Assembly (NCBI GenBank): GCA_902766655.1
Contig: CACXEL010000073.1
Span: forward strand, 1-20,292
Length of the DNA stretch: 20,292 bases
Direction of reading: 5' to 3'
From: an uncultured Lachnospiraceae bacterium
GTDB lineage: Bacteria; Bacillota; Clostridia; Lachnospirales; Lachnospiraceae
Numbering within the stretch: the stretch's first letter is position 1; each line of letters opens with the position of its first letter. The notes under the pieces are model-generated. The model saw only the letters and a list, made by a program, of their open reading frames with translations, had not been told where the DNA came from and made no database searches. A program made the position numbers and the translations under genes. This document shows positions 13,965 to 20,292 of this stretch, one piece after another.

Positions 13965-14459
13965 ATGAATGACAGAGTGAAAGCGGACCTGGCCGAGGAG
14001 TTCATGCCTCTGGCCCTGTCCATCGCCTCGGAGATGGGAGACGGCTCCATTCCCGAGGAGGACCTGGGTCAGGAGGCCTTTGTGGGCCTCATGGAGGGGC
14101 TGGAGATCCTCTCCCGCGCGGACGAGGATGAGTACGGTGAGCGCCTTCCCCTGGAGGAGACGATCGAGGAGGCCATCCGGGCAAGGATCCGGGAAGCCAT
14201 GGCCGAGCAGAAGGCCCTGGCTGAGCGGGACGACAGGCTCATCGCCCAGGTCGAGCTCATGAACAAGAGCATCAGCCGTCTCACGGAGGAGCTCGGCAGC
14301 AAGCCGACGGTGGACGAGCTGGCCAATGACATGGGCATTTCCCAGGTAAAGGTCCTGGAGATCCTAAAGCTCACCGGCGAGACCCTTCCGGAGGACGAGC
14401 TGACCCAGGCGGCCAGGGGACTTTGGATGGACAATCCCATGATGAAGGATATGCTCTGA
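13965..14459 (+). CDS. Truncated sigma-70-like protein lacking region 4
   Basis: A 164-residue protein with pieces of a sigma factor. EEDLGQEAFVGLMEGLEIL (about 31-49) resembles region 2.1-2.2, the core-RNA-polymerase contact. SRLTEELGSKPTVDELANDMGI and SQVKVLEIL (about 104-135) match region 3. Between them lies a charged helix rich in Glu/Arg rather than regions 2.3-2.4, which melt and read the -10 element. There is no region 4 for the -35. It may bind core polymerase or another sigma factor, act as an anti-sigma or helper, or be a relict. The ATG follows GGGAGAGTG by 4 bases. It has its own good promoter and no in-frame defects, which argues against a decaying gene. Confidence 0.7.
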   Translation: MNDRVKADLAEEFMPLALSIASEMGDGSIPEEDLGQEAFVGLMEGLEILSRADEDEYGERLPLEETIEEAIRARIREAMAEQKALAERDDRLIAQVELMNKSISRLTEELGSKPTVDELANDMGISQVKVLEILKLTGETLPEDELTQAARGLWMDNPMMKDML

Positions 14460-14469
14460 GGGGAAAGGG

Positions 14470-14522
14470 GGCACACTTACCCCAATCTGTAGTGCGCCAT
14501 TTGTCCCGGAAGTGAGTATAAT
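14470..14522 (+). promoter_or_regulatory. TetR-gene promoter region with imperfect inverted repeat
   Basis: A perfect -10 TATAAT lies at 14517-14522, with only a weak -35 (GCGCCA at 17 bases). Just upstream, GGCACACTTAC (14470-14480) and GTAGTGCGCC (14489-14498) form an imperfect inverted repeat, a candidate autoregulatory operator. Confidence 0.45.
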
Positions 14523-14530
14523 GTAGGTGG

Positions 14531-14553
14531 CCGGAGCCCCATAAGGGGACCGG
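14531..14553 (+). other. Leader hairpin of the tetR gene
   Basis: CCGG-ag-CCCC, loop ATAA, GGGG-a-CCGG fold into a compact stem between the predicted start and the ribosome site GGAGAGG. There is no U-tract; the role is unknown. Confidence 0.35.
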
Positions 14554-14570
14554 GCAGGAGAGGAAGACTC

Positions 14571-15149
14571 ATGGAAGAACGGAAGGACATCGAGCGCGAG
14601 CTGGCGGCCAGCATAAAGAGCCTGGCCCTCACAATTCCCTTCGAGAAGATCACGATCAGGCAGATCACCGACGGCGCGGGCGTGATCCGGGTGACCTTTT
14701 ACAACCATTTTCAGGACAAATATGACCTTTTGGAGTGGATCTTGAACACGGAGGTCTTCAATCCGGTCCGGATCCTCAGGGACAACAACATGGTCCGGGA
14801 GGCGGTGGTCCTCATTTTCTCGAAGCTCCTCGAGGACAAGGCCTTTTATTCCCGTGTGGCCCAGATGGAGGGGCAGAACTCCTTCCGGGAGCTGGTCTAC
14901 CAGGCCACCTACCGGTTCATCTACGAGCGGCTCCGGGAGCACACGGTGGTAAAGCCAAGGCACCCCTGGATGAAGGAGGAGTATATAGCCAGCTATTACG
15001 CCCAGTCCATGACCTTCGTCCTCATGGAGTGGATCCGTGCCGGCATGACGGTCAGCCCGGAGGAGATGGCTGTCGCCTACGAGTACATCGCCACCAGGTC
15101 CCTCGGCGACGTGATCGACGAGCTGGAGGGCAGGAAGCCGGAGAAATAA
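14571..15149 (+). CDS. TetR/AcrR family transcriptional regulator
   Basis: A 192-residue DNA-binding repressor-type protein. The N-terminal helix-turn-helix is FEKITIRQITDGAGVIRVTF then YNHFQDKYDLLEW (residues 24-56), the TetR hallmark. The C-terminal ligand-binding part is helical and resembles the TetR_C_7/DhaS-like group common in Firmicutes (MTFVLMEWIRAGM, EEMAVAYEYIATRSL). The ATG follows GGAGAGG by 7 bases. The gene precedes an MMPL exporter and a secreted heptad protein on the same strand. Its strong terminator separates it from them, and a 19-bp palindrome lies in the exporter leader. It therefore probably controls that exporter, and possibly itself, in response to a small molecule. 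Confidence 0.93.
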   Translation: MEERKDIERELAASIKSLALTIPFEKITIRQITDGAGVIRVTFYNHFQDKYDLLEWILNTEVFNPVRILRDNNMVREAVVLIFSKLLEDKAFYSRVAQMEGQNSFRELVYQATYRFIYERLREHTVVKPRHPWMKEEYIASYYAQSMTFVLMEWIRAGMTVSPEEMAVAYEYIATRSLGDVIDELEGRKPEK

Positions 15150-15228
15150 GAGGCTTCATAAGAATACAAAAAATGGCTTCCGTCAAGGGAACCCTATACA
15201 CATCGGGACATTTGTCAATCAAATTCGG

Positions 15229-15273
15229 ACAGGCCCCGGGATTTGCTTCTTCAAATCCCGGGGCCTGTTTTTT
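15229..15273 (+). terminator. Very strong intrinsic terminator after tetR
   Basis: A 16-bp perfect stem, ACAGGCCCCGGGATTT (15229-15244) with AAATCCCGGGGCCTGT (15253-15268), has an 8-base loop and continues into TTTTT. It cleanly ends the tetR transcript. Confidence 0.95.
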
Positions 15274-15278
15274 ATAAT
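15250..15278 (+). promoter_or_regulatory. Candidate MMPL promoter embedded in the tetR terminator
   Basis: TTCAAA (15250-15255) and a perfect TATAAT (15273-15278) are 17 bases apart. They overlap the loop, 3' arm and T-tail of the terminator. A start near 15285 would place the 19-bp palindrome at about +10 to +28. Confidence 0.5.
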
Positions 15279-15293
15279 TCCGCTCGAAAAGGA

Positions 15294-15312
15294 AAGGACC
15301 GGACCGGTCCTT
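15294..15312. promoter_or_regulatory. 19-bp palindrome, candidate TetR operator
   Basis: AAGGACCGG, one central A, and CCGGTCCTT are perfect 9-bp half-sites. Size and symmetry suit a TetR-family dimer. It lies just downstream of the embedded promoter, where a bound protein would block the polymerase. Confidence 0.5.
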
Positions 15313-15441
15313 ATTTACCGGAAGCCGTCGACATCGGATACCCGGAGGGTAGACGCCGGAGAGGGCAGCCGGGAGGGCAGTGGGGCAGAAGACCACAGCC
15401 CGGAAAAATACGCCCCTGCGGGCAGGAAAGGAAGAGATACT

Positions 15442-17565
15442 ATGGAAGCATTCGGAAAGGCGGTGGTAAAGCTCAGGTGTGTGATCCTGATCCTGGCCAT
15501 CGCCCTGCTCATCCCATCGGCCATCGGAATGCAGAAGACCAGGGTCAACTACGACGTCCTGTTCTATCTGCCGAAGGATATCGAGACCATGGTGGGGCAG
15601 GACCTTCTGGTCAAGGAGTTCGGCACCGGCGCGGTATCCATGCTGGTGGCGGAGGACCAGAGTCTCAGCGAGACCGCGGCCATGAAGGCCGAGGTCGAGA
15701 AAGTGGACCATGTAAAGAACGTGGTCTGGTATGACAGCTTTATGGACCTGAGCGTACCTGTGGAGGTCCTTCCCGGGAAGGTCCGGGAGGCCTTCTTTAA
15801 CGGGGACGCGACCATCATGTTCGTCATTTACGACACGACCAGCTCCCAGGAGGAGACCATGAAGGCCGTGGAGGACATCCGGCTGGTCCTGGACGAACAC
15901 GCCTACCTGGCCGGCATCACGGGCATCACCACGGACACCAAGAACCTGGCGGACGCCGAGGAGCCGGTCTACGTCGGGATTGCCGTCCTGCTGGCCTTCC
16001 TCATCGGAGCCCTGACCATGGACACCTTCCTCGCGCCGGTCATCTTCCTGCTCTCCATCGGGTGTGCCATCCTCTACAACCTGGGCACCAACTACTTTCT
16101 GGGGCAGGTATCCTACATCACCAAGGCCCTGGCCTCCGTGCTCCAGCTGGGCGTGACCATGGACTATTCCATCTTCCTCTGGCACAGCTTCAAGGAGAAC
16201 CAGGCGGCCATGGGGGATGACCAGAAGGCCATGTCCACGGCCATAGAGCAGACCATCCAGTCCGTGGTCGGCTCCTCGGTCACCACCATCGCGGGCTTCG
16301 TGGCCCTCTGCTTCATGAGCTTTACGCTGGGCATGGACATCGGCGTGGTCATGGCCAAGGGCGTCGTCTTCGGCGTCATCTGCTGCGTGACCATCCTGCC
16401 GGCCATGATCCTGGTCTTCGACAAGCTCATCGAGAAGACCCGCCACAGGCCGATCATTCCGAAGCTCTCCGCCCTGCCGGGCTTCGTCGCCAAACACTAC
16501 CGGGGCATCCTCATCGCCTTCTGCCTGATCTGGATCCCGGCGGTCTGGGGCTACACCCACACCCAGGTCTATTACGAGCTGGACACCTCCCTTCCGAGGG
16601 ACCTGCCCTCCATCGTGGCCAACCAGAAGCTCTCCGAGGACTTCGACATGGCTGTCACCCACATCCTCCTTGTGGACTCGGACGTGGAGCCGGCCAAGGT
16701 GGAGGCCATGTGCGGGGAGATGAAGAAGGTCGACGGCGTCAAGTCCGTGCTGGGCATCGACGCGGTCCTCGGATCCCAGGTACCCAGAAAGCTCCTGCCG
16801 GACAAGCTGAGAGAGGAACTCATGAGTGAAGACTACCAGATGATGGTCATCACGAGCTCCTACAAGACGGCCTCGGACGAGGTCAACGCCCAGATCACCC
16901 AGTTAAATGAAATCCTGGACCGGTATGACAAGGGCGGCATGCTCATCGGCGAGGCGCCCCTGACCAAGGATTTGATTTCCGTCACAGCCCACGATTTCAA
17001 CGTGGTCAACTGGGTGTCCATTGGGTTCATTTTCCTCATCATCTTCTTTGTCTTCCGGTCGGTGAGCCTGCCCTTCCTGCTGGTGGTGGTGATCGAGTTC
17101 GCCATCTTCATCAACATGGGCATTCCGGGCTTCACGGGAACCAGACTTCCCTTCGTGGCTTCCATCGTCATCGGCACCATCCAGCTGGGCTCCACAGTCG
17201 ACTACGCGATCCTCATGACCAGCCGCTACCAGGCTGAGCGTCGGAGCGGCCGGAGCCGGGAGGAGTCGGTGGAGATCGCCCACCGGACCTCGATCCAGAG
17301 CATCCTGGTCAGCGCCTTCTGCTTCTTCGGCGCGACCTTCGGCGTCGGCATCTACTCCAACATCTCCATGATCTCCTCCCTCTGCATCCTCATGGCCAGA
17401 GGCGCGCTGATTTCCATGGCGGTGGTCCTTGTGGTCCTGCCGGCGGTCCTCATGCTGGCGGATCCGGTGATCGTGAGAAGCTCCATGCATTTCCTGCCGG
17501 ACAAGGGAGAAGAGAGCCGGGAAGCGGGTGCCTGCGGGCAGCCATACATAAAGAGTTTAAACTGA
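15442..17565 (+). CDS. MMPL/RND family exporter
   Basis: A 707-residue membrane protein of the MMPL branch of the RND superfamily: proton-driven exporters or flippases for lipids and hydrophobic molecules. It has two homologous halves, each with one helix, a large extracytoplasmic domain and a helical bundle. The paired GxxxDY proton-relay motifs are visible: LGVTMDY with Asp241-Tyr242 and LGSTVDY with Asp587-Tyr588. The length suits the short Firmicutes form, without the extra C-terminal domain of mycobacterial MmpL3. The ATG follows AAAGGAAGAG by 5 bases. The next gene starts 47 bases after the stop and encodes a huge secreted heptad protein, which probably works with it. Regulation by the upstream TetR is inferred. 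Confidence 0.93.
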   Translation: MEAFGKAVVKLRCVILILAIALLIPSAIGMQKTRVNYDVLFYLPKDIETMVGQDLLVKEFGTGAVSMLVAEDQSLSETAAMKAEVEKVDHVKNVVWYDSFMDLSVPVEVLPGKVREAFFNGDATIMFVIYDTTSSQEETMKAVEDIRLVLDEHAYLAGITGITTDTKNLADAEEPVYVGIAVLLAFLIGALTMDTFLAPVIFLLSIGCAILYNLGTNYFLGQVSYITKALASVLQLGVTMDYSIFLWHSFKENQAAMGDDQKAMSTAIEQTIQSVVGSSVTTIAGFVALCFMSFTLGMDIGVVMAKGVVFGVICCVTILPAMILVFDKLIEKTRHRPIIPKLSALPGFVAKHYRGILIAFCLIWIPAVWGYTHTQVYYELDTSLPRDLPSIVANQKLSEDFDMAVTHILLVDSDVEPAKVEAMCGEMKKVDGVKSVLGIDAVLGSQVPRKLLPDKLREELMSEDYQMMVITSSYKTASDEVNAQITQLNEILDRYDKGGMLIGEAPLTKDLISVTAHDFNVVNWVSIGFIFLIIFFVFRSVSLPFLLVVVIEFAIFINMGIPGFTGTRLPFVASIVIGTIQLGSTVDYAILMTSRYQAERRSGRSREESVEIAHRTSIQSILVSAFCFFGATFGVGIYSNISMISSLCILMARGALISMAVVLVVLPAVLMLADPVIVRSSMHFLPDKGEESREAGACGQPYIKSLN

Positions 17566-17576
17566 CAGACTGAAAT

Positions 17577-17600
17577 AAGCAGGGGCGAAGGCCCCCGCTT
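17577..17600 (+). promoter_or_regulatory. Hairpin between the MMPL gene and the heptad-protein gene
   Basis: AAGCAGGGGC, loop GAAG, and GCCCCCGCTT pair over 10 bp with one mismatch. It ends one base before T and then GGGAGG, the ribosome site of the next gene. The U-tract is too short (TTT) for full termination, so partial attenuation or mRNA stabilisation is more likely. Confidence 0.5.
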
Positions 17601-17612
17601 TGGGAGGATAAA

Positions 17613-20292
17613 ATGAAAGCATTGACAAGAAAGACACTGGCGGGGAGCCTCACCGGCATTCTTGCCCTCTCGATGGCTGTGAACCCGACCCTCGCGATGG
17701 CTGCTGAGGCCGACGGCGAGGTCGCCGCTGAAGCGGAGAGCGCCGGGGCCGGAGCAATCGCCCCCGAAGACCTGGCTGAGAAAATCACCGGGGAAGCCGG
17801 GAAGGACAGCGGAAAGTCCGAGACAGTGTATGTATTTACCGACACAGCCGGAGCTGTGAACGACGTCATCGTGAGCAGTCACCTGAAGAACCCGGAGGAG
17901 GCGGAGACCCTTCAGGACGAGACGAGCCTGACGGACATCCGGAACATAGAGGGAGGCGCTTCCTATACCAACAACGGAAACTCTTACACCTGGAATGCAG
18001 GCGGGGAGGACGTTTACTACCAGGGAACGTCGACGCAGACGCCTCCTGTGGGCATCGAGATCACCTACCTGCTTGACGGGAAGGAGGTCTCCGGCGAGGA
18101 GCTGGCCCACAAGAGCGGCGACGTGACCATTCGGATCCATTACACCAACAGCGCCTCCGTGGACGGCGTCTATGTGCCCTTCACAGCGGCCACCGGCCTG
18201 GTCTTCTCCAATGACAACGTCGCAGACGTGACCGTCGACCACGGCTCTGTCATCTCCGAGGGAGCCAATACGGTCGTGGTCGGGCTTGGCTTCCCGGGCC
18301 TTCAGGACAGCCTCTCCGACATCAGGGATGAATTCGAAGAGAAGGTGGAGGAGTCCGACGAGGACAGCAGCCTCAAGGACAGGCTGAAAGAACTGGAGAT
18401 CCCCGACACCGTCGAGATCAAGCTGAAAGCCACCGACTTCCAGGAGGCCATGTGCATGACCCTGGTCTTCTCCGACCTGCCCGCCGATGAGGAAAATGAG
18501 ACCAGCGACCTCTTCGACGACCTGGACGGAAAGGTATCCGAGCTCACGGACGGAGGCGAGAAACTCGCAGACGGAGCAGGCAAGCTTACGGACGCCCTGA
18601 CCACTGTCGATGAGAAGATGCCGGACCTTACGGATGGCAGCGGGAAGCTGGCGACCGGCGTAAAAGAATACACGGACGGCGTTTCCAAGGTCAAGGACGG
18701 CGCGGATCAGCTGTCAGACGGCGCAAAAACGGCTGCCGAGGGCGCTTCCACATTGTCCTCAGGCATCAAGGAGTATACGGACGGCGTCTCCAAGGTCAAT
18801 GAAGGCGCCGGAACACTGGAGAGCGGCGCTGAGACCGCCGCAAAGGGCGCCGGAACCCTGGCGAAGGGCGTCAAGGATTATACGGACGGCGTGGCAGCTG
18901 TCGACGAAGGCGCCGGCAAGCTTAAAGGCGGCGCTTCCGAGGCCGCAAAAGGCGCAGCCGGCCTCGCCGGTGGCGTCAAGGACTATACAGACGGCGTGAG
19001 CTCCGTCGACAGCGGCGTGTCGGCCCTTCAGGAGGGCATCTCCGAAGCCGTGGCCGGTGCGGGTGCTCTCGCGAAGGGCGTCAAGGACTACACGGACGGC
19101 GTCAGCGCTGTGAAGAAGGGCGCGGACAGTCTGAACGAAGGCGCGAAGGCCCTGAACGCCAAATCTGAGGAACTGAACTCCGGCGCCTCCGCCCTTTCCG
19201 GAGGCGTGGATACCCTCGCAGAAGGCGTCGCGAAGGCCTCTGAAGGCGCGGCAGCGCTGACAAGCGGCGGCAAGACCCTCAATGCAGGCATGAAGAACCT
19301 TTCGGAGCAGGCCGGCGCACTGGCCGGCGGCATCCAGAGTGTTGCCGGCGGACTTGCGGAGATCGACAGCAATTCAAAGGCCCTCTCTGACGGGGCAGAC
19401 GCAGTCAAATCCGGTATTCAGCAGCTCGCAGGCGGCGCCGCGGCCCTGCCGGAGGAGGCCCAGGTCACGCAGATCGCCGAAGCTCTGGGCAGCGCGGCTT
19501 CCGGCCTTGCCAGTGTCAGCGAAGGGCTGACGGGGGCGTCTGACGGCGTCACCGCTTCCGCTTCGGCTGTCAGCACGGCCGCCGAAGGCCTGACCACCTC
19601 CGCTTCCGCCATCAGCGGGGCCAGAGACAACATCCAGAGTTCCGCTGCATCCATAAAGAGCAGCGTATCCGGACTCGACGAGGCCTGCAGCGGCGCACGC
19701 AGCGCCTTGGACAGTGCCTCTGCGGCTGCCTCCGAGGCGGCAAATTCAGCCCAGTCCGTCCTGAACGGGGCCAGGGATGGAGCCGTGAATGCAGGCGCCT
19801 CCGTCTCCGTCGACACTTCCGCTGTGACAGCGGCTTTGAACGCCACTGACCTGACGGAGGAAGAGAAGAACAGCATTCTCTCTGCCGTGAACAGTGCCCT
19901 GGCAGGCGCCAAGAGCCAGGCCGCTGCCGCAACCGCGGACACTATGGTCTCTGCGGGGGCCGGCATTGCGGACAGCCTGAACGGACATGCCTCCGCAATC
20001 AGCGCCCAGGCATCCGCCCTGGAAAACGGCGTGTCCTCCGTGAAGGCCGCCTCTGAGAGCATCACCTCAAATGCAGACACCCTCGCCTCCACCGCTTCAG
20101 GGCTCAAGGGAGATATTGACTCCCTTTCCACCAATGCCCAGGCGGCGGCCGGGTATGCTCCGGCCCTCAAGCAGAGCGCTTCGGCGGTCAGCCAGGTATC
20201 CGGGGCCCTCTCCGAGGAGAAAGCCCTCCTCGCCGGCGCCTCCGAGATCCTCGGCGGCGTGAATACCCTGAGAAATGGCATTGATTCCCTGA
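17613..20292 (+). CDS. Large secreted XXXLXXG heptad-repeat protein (893 residues, open at right edge)
   Basis: The frame is open from the ATG at 17613 (GGGAGG 5 bases before) to the window end. Residues 1-30 are a signal peptide ending AMA. Residues 70-260 are a beta-rich domain (VYVFTDTAGAVNDVIVSSHL, EITYLLDGKEVSGEEL, YVPFTAATGLVF). An acidic helical linker follows. Residues 328-600 are heptads of the form xxxLxxG, with five 35-residue super-repeats at 351-525. After 600 a Ser/Ala-rich helical region continues. This should form a long extracytoplasmic coiled coil, as in YhgE/Pip-like and related clostridial proteins. Its place behind the MMPL exporter suggests a stalk, periplasm-like spacer or assembly partner; biochemical function is unknown. 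A C-terminal membrane anchor may lie beyond the window. Confidence 0.88.
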   Translation, partial: MKALTRKTLAGSLTGILALSMAVNPTLAMAAEADGEVAAEAESAGAGAIAPEDLAEKITGEAGKDSGKSETVYVFTDTAGAVNDVIVSSHLKNPEEAETLQDETSLTDIRNIEGGASYTNNGNSYTWNAGGEDVYYQGTSTQTPPVGIEITYLLDGKEVSGEELAHKSGDVTIRIHYTNSASVDGVYVPFTAATGLVFSNDNVADVTVDHGSVISEGANTVVVGLGFPGLQDSLSDIRDEFEEKVEESDEDSSLKDRLKELEIPDTVEIKLKATDFQEAMCMTLVFSDLPADEENETSDLFDDLDGKVSELTDGGEKLADGAGKLTDALTTVDEKMPDLTDGSGKLATGVKEYTDGVSKVKDGADQLSDGAKTAAEGASTLSSGIKEYTDGVSKVNEGAGTLESGAETAAKGAGTLAKGVKDYTDGVAAVDEGAGKLKGGASEAAKGAAGLAGGVKDYTDGVSSVDSGVSALQEGISEAVAGAGALAKGVKDYTDGVSAVKKGADSLNEGAKALNAKSEELNSGASALSGGVDTLAEGVAKASEGAAALTSGGKTLNAGMKNLSEQAGALAGGIQSVAGGLAEIDSNSKALSDGADAVKSGIQQLAGGAAALPEEAQVTQIAEALGSAASGLASVSEGLTGASDGVTASASAVSTAAEGLTTSASAISGARDNIQSSAASIKSSVSGLDEACSGARSALDSASAAASEAANSAQSVLNGARDGAVNAGASVSVDTSAVTAALNATDLTEEEKNSILSAVNSALAGAKSQAAAATADTMVSAGAGIADSLNGHASAISAQASALENGVSSVKAASESITSNADTLASTASGLKGDIDSLSTNAQAAAGYAPALKQSASAVSQVSGALSEEKALLAGASEILGGVNTLRNGIDSL
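18663..19187 (+). repeat. Five 105-bp (35-residue) in-frame super-repeats
   Basis: Units begin at 18663, 18768, 18873, 18978 and 19083. Each encodes five heptads that open with K(E/D)YTDGV and continue as xxVxxGA, xxLxxGA, xxAxxGA, xxLxxGV. The exact 105-base period shows expansion by duplication of a five-heptad block. The fifth unit is the most diverged in its last two heptads. Confidence 0.88.

Larger units (their letters stand above)
15150..15441 (+). other. 292-base gap between tetR and the MMPL gene
   Basis: It contains the tetR terminator (15229-15273), an overlapping candidate promoter (15250-15278), a palindrome (15294-15312), and a purine-rich leader with small hairpins (TACCC-gga-GGGTA near 15341). 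No supported open reading frame was seen. Confidence 0.6.

Noticed and set aside
13802..13972. Possible small protein between mscL and the sigma-like gene
   Set aside because: The frame has only a weak GGAG site, runs through a good promoter at 13900-13928 and overlaps the start of the next gene.
15052..16662. 536-residue open frame on the minus strand
   Set aside because: It is antisense to the MMPL gene and also crosses the tetR terminator and promoter region. Composition is typical of a shadow frame.
19418..20281. 287-residue open frame on the minus strand
   Set aside because: It is opposite the heptad-repeat gene, whose signal peptide, ribosome site and repeats make the plus strand the coding one.

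Overview
The window looks like chromosomal DNA from a GC-rich member of the Clostridia, most likely Lachnospiraceae-like. The evidence is strong AGGAGG-type ribosome binding sites, sigma-A promoters with 17-18 base spacers, intrinsic terminators, a Gram-positive lipoprotein, DUF6591-like and XXXLXXG-heptad proteins, and heterodimeric ABC exporters. The species cannot be read from the sequence. No rRNA, tRNA, CRISPR array, transposase, integrase or phage gene was seen. This is mostly an ordinary core region rich in transport and envelope functions.

Left part (1-4640, all minus strand). A polar amino-acid ABC importer operon is read from a promoter at 1923-1951: permease, ATPase, then a substrate-binding lipoprotein cut by the left edge. 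Upstream lies a MATE-family efflux transporter with its own promoter and a long leader hairpin. Next is an unrecognised 355-residue protein with a C-terminal zinc ribbon. Its promoter carries a dyad between the -35 and -10 boxes, and an 11+11 bp inverted repeat lies behind it.

Middle (4700-10380). A plus-strand, membrane-anchored, Ala/Glu-repeat protein with a DUF6591-like C terminus converges on a minus-strand leucine-rich-repeat protein at a shared hairpin terminator (5514-5545). Then come two half ABC exporters of 596 residues each. Their complementary motif defects (Asp and Gln in one, a variant signature in the other) mark them as a heterodimer with one degenerate ATP site.

Right part (10499-20292, all plus strand). 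It holds an ATP-grasp ligase behind a two-tier hairpin, a YfcE-type phosphodiesterase, D-aminoacyl-tRNA deacylase, an MscL channel with a C-terminal zinc ribbon, and a sigma-70-like protein that lacks region 4. It ends with a TetR regulator, an MMPL/RND-type exporter and a very large secreted heptad-repeat protein that runs off the right edge. These last three look like one functional module: regulator, exporter and long coiled-coil partner. The least described items are this module with its 105-bp repeats, the truncated sigma-like protein, the zinc-ribbon protein with its dyads, and several structured leaders. I do not see a clearly novel defence or mobile system here.
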